Shown here in pieces: positions 26,172-35,288 of a stretch of DNA of 39,324 bases. The notes under the pieces were generated by a model that saw only the letters and a program-made list of their open reading frames with translations, searched no databases and was not told where the DNA came from. Numbering within the stretch: the first letter of the stretch is position 1; every line of letters starts with the position of its first letter. This DNA comes from Planctomycetota bacterium (lineage in GTDB: Bacteria > Planctomycetota > Planctomycetia > Pirellulales > Lacipirellulaceae), in NCBI GenBank assembly GCA_024276705.1, contig JAJRWS010000174.1, positions 1 to 39,324 of the forward strand, given 5' to 3'. The position numbers were made by a program, and so were the translations under genes.

Positions 26172-27413
26172 ATGTCTGACAAAAGCCTCCCGTTTGATTT
26201 GCCGAAGCTGCAAGCCATCAGCAAGCAATTCCCCACCCCTTTCTATCTCTACGATGAGCGGGCCATTCGTGCCGGCGCCCGTCGTTTGTTGCGGGCCTTT
26301 TCCTGGGTCGATGGGTTCCAGGAATATTTCGCGGTCAAGGCGACTCCCAACCCGCACATCCTCAAGCTGCTGGCCGAAGAAGGATTCGGCGGCGATTGTT
26401 CGAGCTTACCGGAACTGGCCCTGTGTGAACGGGTGGGGATCACGGCTGAACAGATCATGTTCACTTCCAACAACACGCCCGCAAATGAGTTTGTAAAAGC
26501 GCGGGAGCTGGGGGCGGTCATCAATCTCGATGATTTGACCCACATTCCTTTTCTCGCGGAACGGGTGGGCATGCCCGAGCTGATTTCACTCCGCTACAAC
26601 CCGGGCCCGCAACGGACGGGCAATGCCATCATCGGCAACCCGGCGGAAGCCAAGTATGGTTTCACCCGCCCGCAACTCCTGGACGGTTTTCGCCAGGCTC
26701 GCGACCTGGGGGCACACCGCTTCGGGCTGCACACGATGGTCGCTTCGAACGAGCTGAATGCCGGTTATTTTATTGAAACGGCGCGTATGCTGTTCGAGCT
26801 GGCCGTCGAGCTGGCGGACCGTTGCGATATCCGACTGGAGTTTGTGAACCTGGGTGGCGGGATCGGCATCCCTTACCGACCGGAGGAACAGCCGGTGGAT
26901 CTCGACGAAGTCAGCCATGGCATTCACCAGCTTTACGACGAGCTGATCGTTGCCGCCGGCCTGCATCCGCTGCGCCTATGCATGGAGAATGGCCGCTGCA
27001 TCACGGGGCCCTTTGGCTACCTGGTCACCCGGGCGATCCACAAGAAGCATACCTACAAGGAGTATGTCGGGGTGGATGCTTGCATGGCCAATCTGATGCG
27101 GCCCGGCATGTACGGCGCATATCACCACATTACGGTCGTCGGAAAAGAAAACGAACCCCACGATGTCACGGTCGACGTGGTCGGTTCGCTGTGTGAAAAC
27201 AACGACAAATTCGCCATCGACCGGCCCTTGCCGAAAATCGAGGCCGGCGATTTCCTCGTCATCCACGACGCCGGCGCCCATGGTCACGGCATGGGATTTC
27301 AATACAACGGACGTCTCCGGTCCGCGGAACTACTACTCCAGGAAGATGGCACCGTCCGGCAAATCCGTCGGGCGGAGACTCTCGACGACTATTTCTCGAC
27401 GCTCGAATTCTGA
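26172..27413 (+). CDS. lysA: Diaminopimelate decarboxylase (PLP, fold type III)
   Basis: The 413-residue enzyme matches LysA-type decarboxylases, which make L-lysine from meso-diaminopimelate with PLP. The lysine that binds PLP is in EYFAVKATPNP (K56). Further landmarks are GDCSSLPELAL, ITAEQIMFTSNNTP, LRYNPG, FGLHTMVASNEL, EFVNLGGGIGIPY for the phosphate-binding glycines, LCMENGRCITGPFGYLVTRA, and GSLCENNDKFAIDRPLP with the C-E-x-x-D motif from the neighbouring subunit. Length fits the family. The closing GHGMGFQYNGRLRSAELLL also fits. Some relatives act on ornithine or carboxynorspermidine, but the C-E-N-N-D motif and overall pattern favour diaminopimelate. The ribosome site before the ATG at 26172 is weak. 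Confidence 0.85.
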   Translation: MSDKSLPFDLPKLQAISKQFPTPFYLYDERAIRAGARRLLRAFSWVDGFQEYFAVKATPNPHILKLLAEEGFGGDCSSLPELALCERVGITAEQIMFTSNNTPANEFVKARELGAVINLDDLTHIPFLAERVGMPELISLRYNPGPQRTGNAIIGNPAEAKYGFTRPQLLDGFRQARDLGAHRFGLHTMVASNELNAGYFIETARMLFELAVELADRCDIRLEFVNLGGGIGIPYRPEEQPVDLDEVSHGIHQLYDELIVAAGLHPLRLCMENGRCITGPFGYLVTRAIHKKHTYKEYVGVDACMANLMRPGMYGAYHHITVVGKENEPHDVTVDVVGSLCENNDKFAIDRPLPKIEAGDFLVIHDAGAHGHGMGFQYNGRLRSAELLLQEDGTVRQIRRAETLDDYFSTLEF

Positions 27414-27622
27414 CAACGGAACAGCGTGTCTGGCCCAACTAGCAAACGTGGAGGTTCGTGCTGCAGCAACGCCATGAGGAATCCCGCATCTCACCACGAC
27501 CGACTGGACAACTTCGGATTCGCCGCCACTTCCTCTGCCAATTATTGAACAGACCCGTTATATTGCAGATCCAGTATTCAGGTTTCCGCACGTTTTTCGT
27601 ATCTTGAGACAGGAGAGTGATC

Positions 27623-28117
27623 ATGGGGGCCTCCATGCTAGACCGTTTATCGGCCGCAGATTGCATGCAACGTGATGTCGTGACGATTGGTCCCGTCGAT
27701 ACGTTGCGCGATGCGCTGGATCTGATGACCGAAAACCATGTGACCGGCTTGCCCGTCATGGACCGTGCTGGGCAGTGTGTCGGCCTGATCTCAGCAACCG
27801 ACATTTTAAACTATGAGCAAGAACATTCCGAAGACGTTGGGGATACAACGCAAGGACAGCATTTCAATCCCGATATCCAGCAATGGGAAACCATATCGCT
27901 GACCGCGTTTGGCCTGGAGGATTTTGGCGATGTTCGCGTGCAGGACGTGATGGCACGAGATCTCATTTCAGTGGAATGCGAGACGCCACTCCAGCGGGTG
28001 GCCCATCAAATGTTGGATGCCAAAGTCCACCGGGTACTCGTACTGGACGATCAGCGACGACTGTATGGCGTTGTTTCAGCGCTCGATTTTGTCCGCGCCG
28101 TGGCGAAGATGGACTAA
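27623..28117 (+). CDS. Protein with two CBS domains
   Basis: The 164-residue protein is a CBS pair, a module that binds adenosine nucleotides such as AMP, ATP or SAM. CBS1 spans about residues 8-65: AADCMQRDVVTIGPVDTLRD, HVTGLPVMDRAGQCVGLISA and TDIL. CBS2 is about 105-160: VQDVMARDLISVECETPLQR, HRVLVLDDQRRLYGVVSALD and FVRAV. Between them is an acidic 40-residue linker. There is no extra catalytic domain. AGGAG lies 8 bases before the ATG at 27623; a GTG at 27617 and an ATG at 27635 are alternatives. It probably works as a nucleotide-sensing regulator, with an unknown partner. It stands 200 bp after lysA. Confidence 0.9.
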   Translation: MGASMLDRLSAADCMQRDVVTIGPVDTLRDALDLMTENHVTGLPVMDRAGQCVGLISATDILNYEQEHSEDVGDTTQGQHFNPDIQQWETISLTAFGLEDFGDVRVQDVMARDLISVECETPLQRVAHQMLDAKVHRVLVLDDQRRLYGVVSALDFVRAVAKMD

Positions 28118-28247
28118 TAAGCCCTTCGATCGTGAGTGTAGCCTATCCGTGGGCAGGAAGTCGATCACCCCAGGAAATGACAAGATCCCTTTCGCGTACC
28201 CTTCCACCCACAAGATAATAGCCAAGCGCGAGTTGGAGTGCCGGCGA

Positions 28248-30189
28248 ATGATGATGAAATGGATGACACCAGGCATGCTGTTGACCATGCTGGCTTCACC
28301 GGCGCTCGGGGCATCCACTTGGGTTCACCCGGCAGGGCTGATCGATCGGGCCACACTGGCGGATGTACGGCACAAACGCGAAACGCAGCCCTGGGCCGCC
28401 GATGTGCTGGCAAGCAAGGACCGTGCCGTGCAGCCTTGGCTCGAGCTTTCGCTGGTGCGACTCGAAGCGATGATGCCGACGAAACGGACCCGTGTCTACT
28501 GGCTACTGCAGTGTCCCGCCTGCAGGCAATCACTCCTATTCGATGCGTTCAACAACCGGCAAGCGACCTGTCCACATTGCGAGAAGTCTCACAACCTCAA
28601 GGAGATATCGACCGCAGCGCCGCCAGGAGCACCCTACGCAGGGACGCTGTACGACGGCTGGGCATGCTTTTATCTTCAGGCCTGTGCCCGCATTGCCAGG
28701 GACCTGGCATTGCTGCATGCACTCGGAGCGGAGCAGGCGTATGCCGAGCGGGCGGCTGATATCCTGAAGTTGTTCGCTCAGCGGACGAAAGGCTTGCCGG
28801 TGGCAGGTAGCGGCTCGTTTCGAATGATCTGGACATACGCCTATGAGGGCGACTGCCATGTGCTCCTCTCCCTGGTGGCAGCGTACGAGCTCGTGCGGGA
28901 GGTCGAAGGACTGTTTTCGGCGGAGGAACATCGGGCGATCCAACAAGATCTGCTGAGGCACTGGGTGGACTCGGTCTTCCGTACCGAAACCGACCAGAGC
29001 CAGCGGCACAACAACACCTACACCAACCTGACAGCCGTTGCCCTGGTCGGGTGTGCGTTGGAGGATGCGGATTACGTCGACTGGGCGTTTGGACAACGAC
29101 GATATGCGATGAGCGTGCGGCCTGGCCATCGGAGCCTGGCATGGCTGGGGGCAAACAACTACCGCAAGGACGGGGCGTTCTGGGGGCTTTGCACCGCGTA
29201 TCATCTCTACGCACTCGGTCCGCATTGCCGGGCCATGCTGCTGGGAACAAAACTCAGCCGGCAGATGCCCGGCCTCTTTCCTCCCGAGCTGTACGATGCG
29301 ATGGATCCGGCGAACCCGCGGGCGCGGACCGCGCGGCGGGCGATCACATGGTTTACCGCGCTGTCGCTGCCGGACATGACCATGGCTCCTTTTGGCGATA
29401 TGGGAGGACGCGTGAGCCTTGCGTCCTACCCGCTACGTAACGCGTGGCGGCGAAGCACACCGAACGGGCAATGCCGAAGCTGGCGTGACGGTAACGTGGC
29501 GGATCCCCGCCGAAGATCATGCGGACTACGAGGGCCGCAAGCGGGAAGTCACTTCGCGAGTCACCCTGGTGGGGCAGCCGGGGCAGCAGGCAAGTATTCT
29601 CGACACTTACCCCGAGCCGAATCGGTACAGTCTGATGGTCCGCCATCCGGGGCCGAATTCGCTGTTCGTCGCGGTCCATGAGGCATACCACGATCGGCCC
29701 CTGGTGGCAGGGCTCCAGGAAATCCCCATGGGCCCGGGCCGGGGATTTGAAGTGCGGCACGCGAACGGGGGCAAGCGAATCATTCTGCTTGGTGCCGGTT
29801 CGGGCAAGGGCGGGCTGCGGACCGACGCCCAGTTGGCGCTGCTCGAGCTCAATGCATCCGGGCAGTTGGTCAGCGCGGGGATATTGAGAGGGACGGTGCT
29901 GACGTACGGTGGGCTGCGGCTGACGGCGAAGACCGAAACTTGCCTGTCGGTCACGTTCGGCGAAGATGGGCCGGTGATCGCAGCGTCGCCGCCGGTCGCG
30001 ACCCGAACCGTGAGGGGCCGAACGGTGGGAGGCAAGCCGATCCGCGCGGCGGAACGTGTACCGTTCGAGATGGTGGTGCCGGCACGTTTTTCACCAACGG
30101 GGCAAGCCGTGACCGAAGCGGGGCTTACCGATCCGGATTGGTATCAGCGACCTGGCGAGGATAGACGTAGTCGCGACCCTGAAGATTGA
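28248..30189 (+). pseudogene. Exported alginate-lyase/heparinase-like protein, frameshifted
   Basis: The ATG at 28248 (GGAG 9 bases upstream) starts a protein with a leader ending ASPALGA. A helical region follows: CPACRQSLLFDAFNNRQATC PHCEK (a Cys4 zinc-ribbon-like insert of two C-x-x-C pairs), YDGWACFYLQACARIARDLA, YAYEGDCHVLLSLVAAYEL and RHNNTYTNLTAVALVGCAL. This resembles the alpha/alpha toroid of alginate lyase/heparinase II-III families. At about 29410-29450 the frame is lost: frame A continues with implausible sequence to 29681. Another frame opens and reads GNAEAGVTVTWRIPAEDHAD and LDTYPEPNRYSLMVRHPGPN up to 30189, typical of the C-terminal beta-sandwich. The two halves, about 390 and 250 residues, may also have lost sequence at the joint. 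The end overlaps the convergent gene by 65 bp. A frameshift or sequencing error is possible; polysaccharide lysis is inferred. Confidence 0.65.
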
Positions 30190-31771
30190 CCCCTGCCTGG
30201 GCCATCCGCCCCAGGTCGGTATCTTCCGCCGGTAGTTCGTAAAAACCGATTGGGAACCGGGCTCCCTTGCCACCAGCGCCGGCGGGCAGGAAGCTTTGGC
30301 CAGCACTTCGGTGAGTGATCTCCAAGACCTGGTTCCCGGTAACGCGGGGGACGGAGAGTTCACCGCCGCCCGGGATCGGTACGCGGACCGCTTCCTGTTC
30401 GCCGTTCGCAAAGTCGGTGCGACGGACCAGGACCCGGTCGCCCAGCCGGAGTCCCGACACGACCGAACCGGCCCGTTTGGGAACATCCCAGGTGATTGGC
30501 GTGCCCCGATCGAGGAACCCACGGTACTGGAGCGAAGCCGCATAGACCTGATGGACCAGGCGGATTTCCTGGGGAAGTTCCTTGGAAACGCACCACAGAA
30601 AGTAAGTGTCGTGACCGCGCAGGAGCAGGTGCCAGAGGAGTTCTTGATATTTTTCCGCGCTGAATTGGCGAACCCGCGGGTCCGCCTCCTTGGGGGGGGC
30701 GGTGGTTGTCCAGTGGACGAAGGAGATGATCGGAGTCGCTGCAGGCGTGTGTTGACCCGCATTCGAGCCGACCAGGAGCATATTGTAGAACCAGCGGTAA
30801 TCGAAATCCTTGAAGTCATACCAGTCGAAGGTCGGATACCAGGTATAGACGACCGGCATGGCAAAGGTATAACCGGTCTGTTCGAACTCGTGAAACCACT
30901 CGCGGTACCGCGCTTTTTGATCCTGGCGAAACGGCACTCCCGCGGCAAAATGTTCAAAGTAGTCGTACCAGTAGCGATAGCCGTCATGAGGGTAGACGCC
31001 GTAGTTCCCAACCAGAGCCTGAGGGAAAAACCTGGTCACGTTGTCGCCGAAGGCAATGCGTTGCATGTCGGCACGGATCTCCCGTAGCCGCTTCTGGAAC
31101 TGGCGAAAATCGTCGATCCGGGGAATCTCGCGTCGGCAGACGCGGCACTTCTTCGAGGAGGCCCAGGCGTCGTTCCATTCGATCGGCCCATCGACTTCCC
31201 AGTCGGCGAAGATGAAGTCGACTGGGAGCCCAGCTTTCTGGTAGGCGCGGAGGAATGCCGCCAGCCGTTCTTTGACGACCGGGATGCGAGGTTGAAGCGT
31301 GAAGGGGCAACCGAGCTTGCCGCCAAAGGAAGTTTCGGCGAAATGTTTCCCCGAATCATCGACATGGAAGGTTGCATCGGTGCCGTCGAAAAACGAATAG
31401 AGGCAGGCGTTGGCGTTGATGGCAACACGCAGGCCCAATCGCTTCTGCATGGCCCCAATCCGGAGACCTTCGGCGAGTGATTTTTCGAATGTGTTCGGTC
31501 GCCAGTCGACCGTGTAGCCAATGCCGCGGGCATTCAAAGTCCGTAGAACCTCCTCCGCCCGGGCATCGTTGACCCCGGCCAGGGTTCCCGTGATGGGCAG
31601 GACATAGAGCGGCAGGCGGTCTCCACAGGCAAACCGCAGCGGCTCGGTGTTATCCAGGACGACACGCAGATTGGCCGGTAGATCGTCTTGCGCTCGCAAG
31701 GGAGGCCCGGCGAAAAGCCCCGCGTAAAGGACGGCGGTCATGGCAAGAAGAAGTCGAGTGGGAAAACACAT
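30125..31771 (-). CDS. Exported glycoside-hydrolase-like protein with a DWE motif; possibly C-terminally truncated
   Basis: The ATG at 31771 (GAGG 8 bases upstream) gives 548 residues with a signal peptide ending PLRAQ. The following barrel-like region contains RVAINANACLYSFFDGTDAT, VDFIFADWEVDGPIEWNDAW, a C-R-V-C pair, and AMPVVYTWYPTFDWYDFKDF with many aromatic residues. The D-W-E motif after a hydrophobic strand recalls hyaluronidase-like and other retaining hydrolases, but I cannot assign a family. The C-terminal part (GLRLGDRVLVRRTDFANGEQ and following) is strand-rich. The last segment RFPIGFYELPAEDTDLGRMA QAGVNL looks like the beginning of another domain that breaks off after one strand. 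The remaining 20 residues overlap the convergent lyase gene, so a deletion may have fused the two ends. Sugar-polymer degradation is an inference. Confidence 0.65.
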   Translation of the reverse strand: MCFPTRLLLAMTAVLYAGLFAGPPLRAQDDLPANLRVVLDNTEPLRFACGDRLPLYVLPITGTLAGVNDARAEEVLRTLNARGIGYTVDWRPNTFEKSLAEGLRIGAMQKRLGLRVAINANACLYSFFDGTDATFHVDDSGKHFAETSFGGKLGCPFTLQPRIPVVKERLAAFLRAYQKAGLPVDFIFADWEVDGPIEWNDAWASSKKCRVCRREIPRIDDFRQFQKRLREIRADMQRIAFGDNVTRFFPQALVGNYGVYPHDGYRYWYDYFEHFAAGVPFRQDQKARYREWFHEFEQTGYTFAMPVVYTWYPTFDWYDFKDFDYRWFYNMLLVGSNAGQHTPAATPIISFVHWTTTAPPKEADPRVRQFSAEKYQELLWHLLLRGHDTYFLWCVSKELPQEIRLVHQVYAASLQYRGFLDRGTPITWDVPKRAGSVVSGLRLGDRVLVRRTDFANGEQEAVRVPIPGGGELSVPRVTGNQVLEITHRSAGQSFLPAGAGGKGARFPIGFYELPAEDTDLGRMAQAGVNLQGRDYVYPRQVADTNPDR

Positions 31772-31841
31772 GGTTGGGGACCTCAACGTGGAAGCGTGCC
31801 GGATGTACGGGGTGTTGTCACGGCCATGAAACCAGCATAAC

Positions 31842-32555
31842 TCAAACTGCGTACTTCAGCACGGCGATGAAGTGGCATGCGGTGCCGGTGATCACCATGA
31901 GATGCCAGCGGAAGTGGTTGTAGCGAACGTGGTCAGTGACATAAAAGGCCACCCCCAGCGTGTAAGCCAATCCGCCCGTGGTCAACCAGAACAGTCCCCA
32001 GGCAGGCATTGCCTGCCATAACGGTTTGATGACCAACAACACCAGCCAGCCCATCAGCAGGTAGAGTCCGGTTGAGATCTTTTCGTAGCGCACCCCCGTC
32101 GTTGCCTTGAGTGCCAGGCCGATCAGGGTCAGGCCCCAGATCATCCCCAACAACATCCAGCCCCAGCGGCCTCGCAACACGCCTAAGGTGAAGGGGGTGT
32201 ACGTGCCCGCGATCAGCAGATAGATGGCGCCATGATCGAATAACCGGAACAGACCCTTGGCGCGGCTGGCGGGCAGCGCGTGGTACAGGGTTGAGGTGAA
32301 GTAGAGCAGCACGACCGTGGCCGAAAAAATGGTCGCCCCGACAATCCCCGATACTTCCTTCTGTTCCACTGCGGAGGCAATCAGGGTTGGAATGGCGAGC
32401 ACGGCCACCAGCAAGGCCAGGCCGTGGCTCAGGCTGTTGGCGAGTTCTTCCCCACTTGACTGGAGTCGCTGCGCCTGATCTGAGTCGGTCTGGGCTGGTT
32501 CCGCCGGGTCGGGTTCTGCCTGGCCTGGTTCTGTCTGGCGAGGGCTTTCACTCAT
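31842..32555 (-). CDS. Hemolysin III family (YqfA/PAQR-type) membrane protein
   Basis: The 237-residue protein has seven predicted helices and the hemolysin III/PAQR signatures: STLYHALP with the family S-x-x-x-H type element, RLFDHGAIYLLIAGTYTPFT, and near the end YNHFRWHLMVITGTACHFIA with the H-x-x-x-H zinc-type histidines. Such proteins are integral membrane hydrolase-like members, often called hemolysins without proof of lysis; zinc-dependent activity is proposed for the superfamily. The N-terminal 38 residues form a Glu/Pro/Gln/Asp-rich hydrophilic tail before helix 1. I use the ATG at 32555; the longer frame up to 32702 shows no added similarity. The ribosome site is weak. It is divergent from the URO-D-like gene. 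Confidence 0.88.
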   Translation of the reverse strand: MSESPRQTEPGQAEPDPAEPAQTDSDQAQRLQSSGEELANSLSHGLALLVAVLAIPTLIASAVEQKEVSGIVGATIFSATVVLLYFTSTLYHALPASRAKGLFRLFDHGAIYLLIAGTYTPFTLGVLRGRWGWMLLGMIWGLTLIGLALKATTGVRYEKISTGLYLLMGWLVLLVIKPLWQAMPAWGLFWLTTGGLAYTLGVAFYVTDHVRYNHFRWHLMVITGTACHFIAVLKYAV

Positions 32556-32971
32556 GACGGGCAACGCTTCGATTGCTTTTTGGGGACGACCTATCTCGAC
32601 AATGCCACTTTGAGGCAGAACCTCCGATAATACAAGGTGTTTTGGTTCTGTGTGCCCGCACGCTGGGGTACGAAGGGCGTGGGCTATGCGTGAATAGACC
32701 ACGCCTATCGCCGGATGGGACGTGCCACACTCTCTATATTAAGCTTTGCCAGACCTCTAGGTTGACCAATAGAAATGCGACAGCCTTGATTGTGCAGGTT
32801 TTAACCGTTCCTACGCCTCGCTATTTCGGGCAAACCAAAGTCAAGGCTTCTAGCCGTGGCCGTTTAATCCAAAGATGGGAGAACTGACCGTGGATTAAGA
32901 TTAAGATTAAGATTAAGAAACGGGAAATAATGGTCTTATGTCGCGAACGCTTACAACCAGGCCTATCCAGC
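32556..32971. other. Divergent spacer with a GATTAA hexamer repeat
   Basis: About 415 bp with no credible gene. A hairpin with 7-bp arms GGCGTGG/CCACGCC (32676-32705) and four copies of GATTAA (32893-32916) are visible. The upstream in-frame extension of each neighbouring gene into this spacer is judged non-coding. Confidence 0.5.
32893..32916 (+). repeat. GATTAA hexamer tandem repeat
   Basis: Four perfect copies of GATTAA lie 56 bp before the chosen ATG of the URO-D-like gene. A 6-nt unit also occurs as GTGGGA at 5120-5143. It could vary in number and alter the spacing of an upstream promoter. Confidence 0.9.
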
Positions 32972-34081
32972 ATGTCGTCCACGTTAAATCAGCTTCCGGG
33001 TGCCAGGCCGTTGAAGTATTTCATTCCCCTGGCCGCGCCACCCTGGCGACTGCCGGTGGAAGGCGACGAGCCCTTCATGCGGCCGGAGATCGGTTTTACA
33101 CCCGCCTGGTTCCATAAGTATTGCGACATCGATTTCTCCGAGCGTTGGCACCACGACCCGGACTACCGGCTGGAATCGCATGAAAAAATGCAGGCCGAAG
33201 TCCGTCGCCGCTTCCCGGGTCATGACATCGGCCGTGTGTTGCGGGCGGAGCCGCCTGACCTGCTCAGTGGACTGTTTGGCACTTGCCTGATGCCGCACTT
33301 GTTCGGTCAGCGGTTGCAATACTTTGCCGATCAATGGCCGGCCGGAAAAGACCACCCTTACGCAGATTCCACCAAGGCCGATGCGTTGGAACCGCTCGAT
33401 CTGGATGCGCATCCCCGTTTTCAAGACATCCTGAGGCAGTGCGACCTAATCGAAAGGCTGACCGGCGGCCTGTTTGGACAATGCAATTGGCAGGGCGTGC
33501 TCAATACGGCTTTCCGCATTCGCGGCCAGCAGATCTTTCTCGACATGATCGAATCCCCCCAGCGGGCCCACCACCTCTTCCAGTGCATCACCACGACAAT
33601 GGTGGACGGCATCAAGAAATTGTATCAGCGCCAACGGCGGGCCGGCATCGACTACCAGTTCGGTTCCACGGCCAACTGCGTCGTGAACATGGTCAGCCGT
33701 GCTATGTACGAGGAGCACATGCTGCCGTTCGACCTGCAATTGCGGGCGGAGTTCGTAAGTTTCGGTCTGCACAACTGCGCCTGGATTGTCGATCCGTACA
33801 TGGAGCCGTATGCCACCATCCCGGCGCTTGGCTACATCGACATGGGCCTCACCTCCGACCTCAAGAAGGCTAAACGGCTTTTTCCCGATGCCCGCCGGAC
33901 CGTGCTTTACACAGCCATGGAACTGGCTGAAAAAAACCAGGAAGAAATCCGGGCGGATTTTGCGAAGATCGCCCGAGAATATGCCCCCTGCGATGTCGGC
34001 ATGCCGAACATCGACATCCACATCCCGGACCAGCGGGTCAAGTTCGCGCTCGACCTCTGCCAGGAATTCAGCCGTGGATAG
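32972..34081 (+). CDS. Uroporphyrinogen decarboxylase (URO-D)-superfamily protein
   Basis: The ATG at 32972 gives 369 residues. The sequence fits the URO-D/corrinoid methyltransferase superfamily: an (alpha/beta)8 barrel with GFTPAWFHKYCDIDFSERWH near the N-terminus, LPFDLQLRAEFVSFGLHNCA WIVDPYMEPYATIPALGYID (H-x-C motif about residue 267) and SDLKKAKRLFPDARRTVLYT. The HNC-type element resembles the metal or thiol site of MtaA/MtbA-like methyltransferases rather than haem enzymes. In planctomycetes many such proteins are not in haem pathways, so haem synthesis is not implied. True substrate unknown. The Tat aldo/keto reductase begins 146 bp downstream in the same direction and could share its transcript. 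Confidence 0.75.
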   Translation: MSSTLNQLPGARPLKYFIPLAAPPWRLPVEGDEPFMRPEIGFTPAWFHKYCDIDFSERWHHDPDYRLESHEKMQAEVRRRFPGHDIGRVLRAEPPDLLSGLFGTCLMPHLFGQRLQYFADQWPAGKDHPYADSTKADALEPLDLDAHPRFQDILRQCDLIERLTGGLFGQCNWQGVLNTAFRIRGQQIFLDMIESPQRAHHLFQCITTTMVDGIKKLYQRQRRAGIDYQFGSTANCVVNMVSRAMYEEHMLPFDLQLRAEFVSFGLHNCAWIVDPYMEPYATIPALGYIDMGLTSDLKKAKRLFPDARRTVLYTAMELAEKNQEEIRADFAKIAREYAPCDVGMPNIDIHIPDQRVKFALDLCQEFSRG

Positions 34082-34226
34082 GGCCGATTTCGGCACGATC
34101 TTGCAGTCGCCCTGAAATCATGCGATGATAAAAAGGGTGCAGAGGTCCTGTTTGACAATCCGCTGCCAATCGACCCCCGTCGGGGCCGCATCGAACTGGC
34201 AGGGAGAAAACCTGGGAGAGCGTGTC

Positions 34227-35288
34227 ATGGCTAGTGGCGAGAATACCCGGCGACAGTTCATCAAGGTCACCTCGGCGGCCATGGCTGCCGGCACCATCGG
34301 CTCGCTGGCCAAAGCCGACGAAATACCGGTCGATACCTCGAAGATCCTGAATTACAACCCCAAGATGAAGTATCGCCGGCTGGGCAAGACCGGCCTGATG
34401 ATCTCGGAGATCAGTCTGGGCGGACACGGTTGGCGCAGTCCCGAAGACCGCGTTCCGGTGCTACAACGGGCGGCCGAGTTGGGCATGAACTATCTCGACA
34501 CCAACACGGTGGATGAGAATGTGATTTATGGCAAAGCGATGACCGGCAAGACCCGCGGCGCCAGCGCCAAGGAGTGGCACATCGGGTTCGCTTCGTGGCC
34601 CACCAAGGTAACCGAAGAATACGAGGAGCATCTTTCCAAGGAACGATTCCTGGGCGAGATCGACGACCGGTTGAAAACCTACCACACCGATGTGCTCGAC
34701 ATGTGGCGGCCGGTCGGGGCAACCTGGGGCGAAGGCCAGAAAAAGATTTCGAGCATGCTGATGGTCAGCCACCGTGTGCTGGACATGGTGGTTGAGGTAT
34801 TCGAGAAGGTCCAAAAGCAGGGCAAGGTCCGTTTTCTGGGTATCTCGGCGCACAACCCCAAGGTTTTCCGCCGCGTGCTCAACGAATACCCACAGTTCTC
34901 GGTCATTATTTTCCCTTATCTGTTTCTGACCAAGGAATTCGGCGGCGACAGCCTGTTGAAACTGGCACAGGAAAAGGACGTTGGGGTGATTGGCCTGAAA
35001 CCGTTCGGAGCCGGTACCACGTTCGGACTCAGGCCGCAACAGATCAAAGGCAAGGTGGATACGCGGGCGCATGTGCTGGTTAAGGAAATGCTCCAGGAGC
35101 CGCGACTGACGGCAATCATTCCGGGTGTGAACATCCCGGAACAACTCGAGGAGAATGTCCAGGGTTCCTACGAGCGCGACAAGCCCCACACGGACGAAGA
35201 CAAGGAAGCCCTCCGCCAGTGCACCAAAAACTACTACGCTCACCTGACTCCCGAGTACCAATGGCTGCGCAACTGGGAAGTCGTCTGA
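34227..35288 (+). CDS. Tat-exported aldo/keto reductase-like protein with degenerate catalytic tetrad
   Basis: The ATG at 34227 (GGGAG 8 bases upstream) gives 353 residues. A twin-arginine signal (TRRQFIKVTSAAMAAGTIGS) precedes the AKR barrel: MKYRRLGKTGLMISEISLGG, LGMNYLDTNTVDENVIYGKA, FLGEIDDRLKTYHTDVLDMW, KVQKQGKVRFLGISAHNPKV and GVIGLKPFGAGTTFG. The aspartate (LDTN) and a lysine (SWPTKV) of the AKR tetrad are kept. The usual tyrosine is D in DTNTVD, and the usual histidine position in DVLDMWRP is not His. Normal NADPH-dependent carbonyl reduction therefore looks doubtful. The C-terminus QCTKNYYAHLTPEYQWLRNW is helical. The stop overlaps the start of a tetraheme cytochrome (TGATG), so the two proteins are coupled and both exported. 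Confidence 0.87.
   Translation: MASGENTRRQFIKVTSAAMAAGTIGSLAKADEIPVDTSKILNYNPKMKYRRLGKTGLMISEISLGGHGWRSPEDRVPVLQRAAELGMNYLDTNTVDENVIYGKAMTGKTRGASAKEWHIGFASWPTKVTEEYEEHLSKERFLGEIDDRLKTYHTDVLDMWRPVGATWGEGQKKISSMLMVSHRVLDMVVEVFEKVQKQGKVRFLGISAHNPKVFRRVLNEYPQFSVIIFPYLFLTKEFGGDSLLKLAQEKDVGVIGLKPFGAGTTFGLRPQQIKGKVDTRAHVLVKEMLQEPRLTAIIPGVNIPEQLEENVQGSYERDKPHTDEDKEALRQCTKNYYAHLTPEYQWLRNWEVV

Noticed and set aside
28017-28247. Upstream in-frame extension of the lyase-like gene
   Set aside because: It overlaps the CBS gene in another frame. The ATG at 28248 has a ribosome site and gives a signal peptide.
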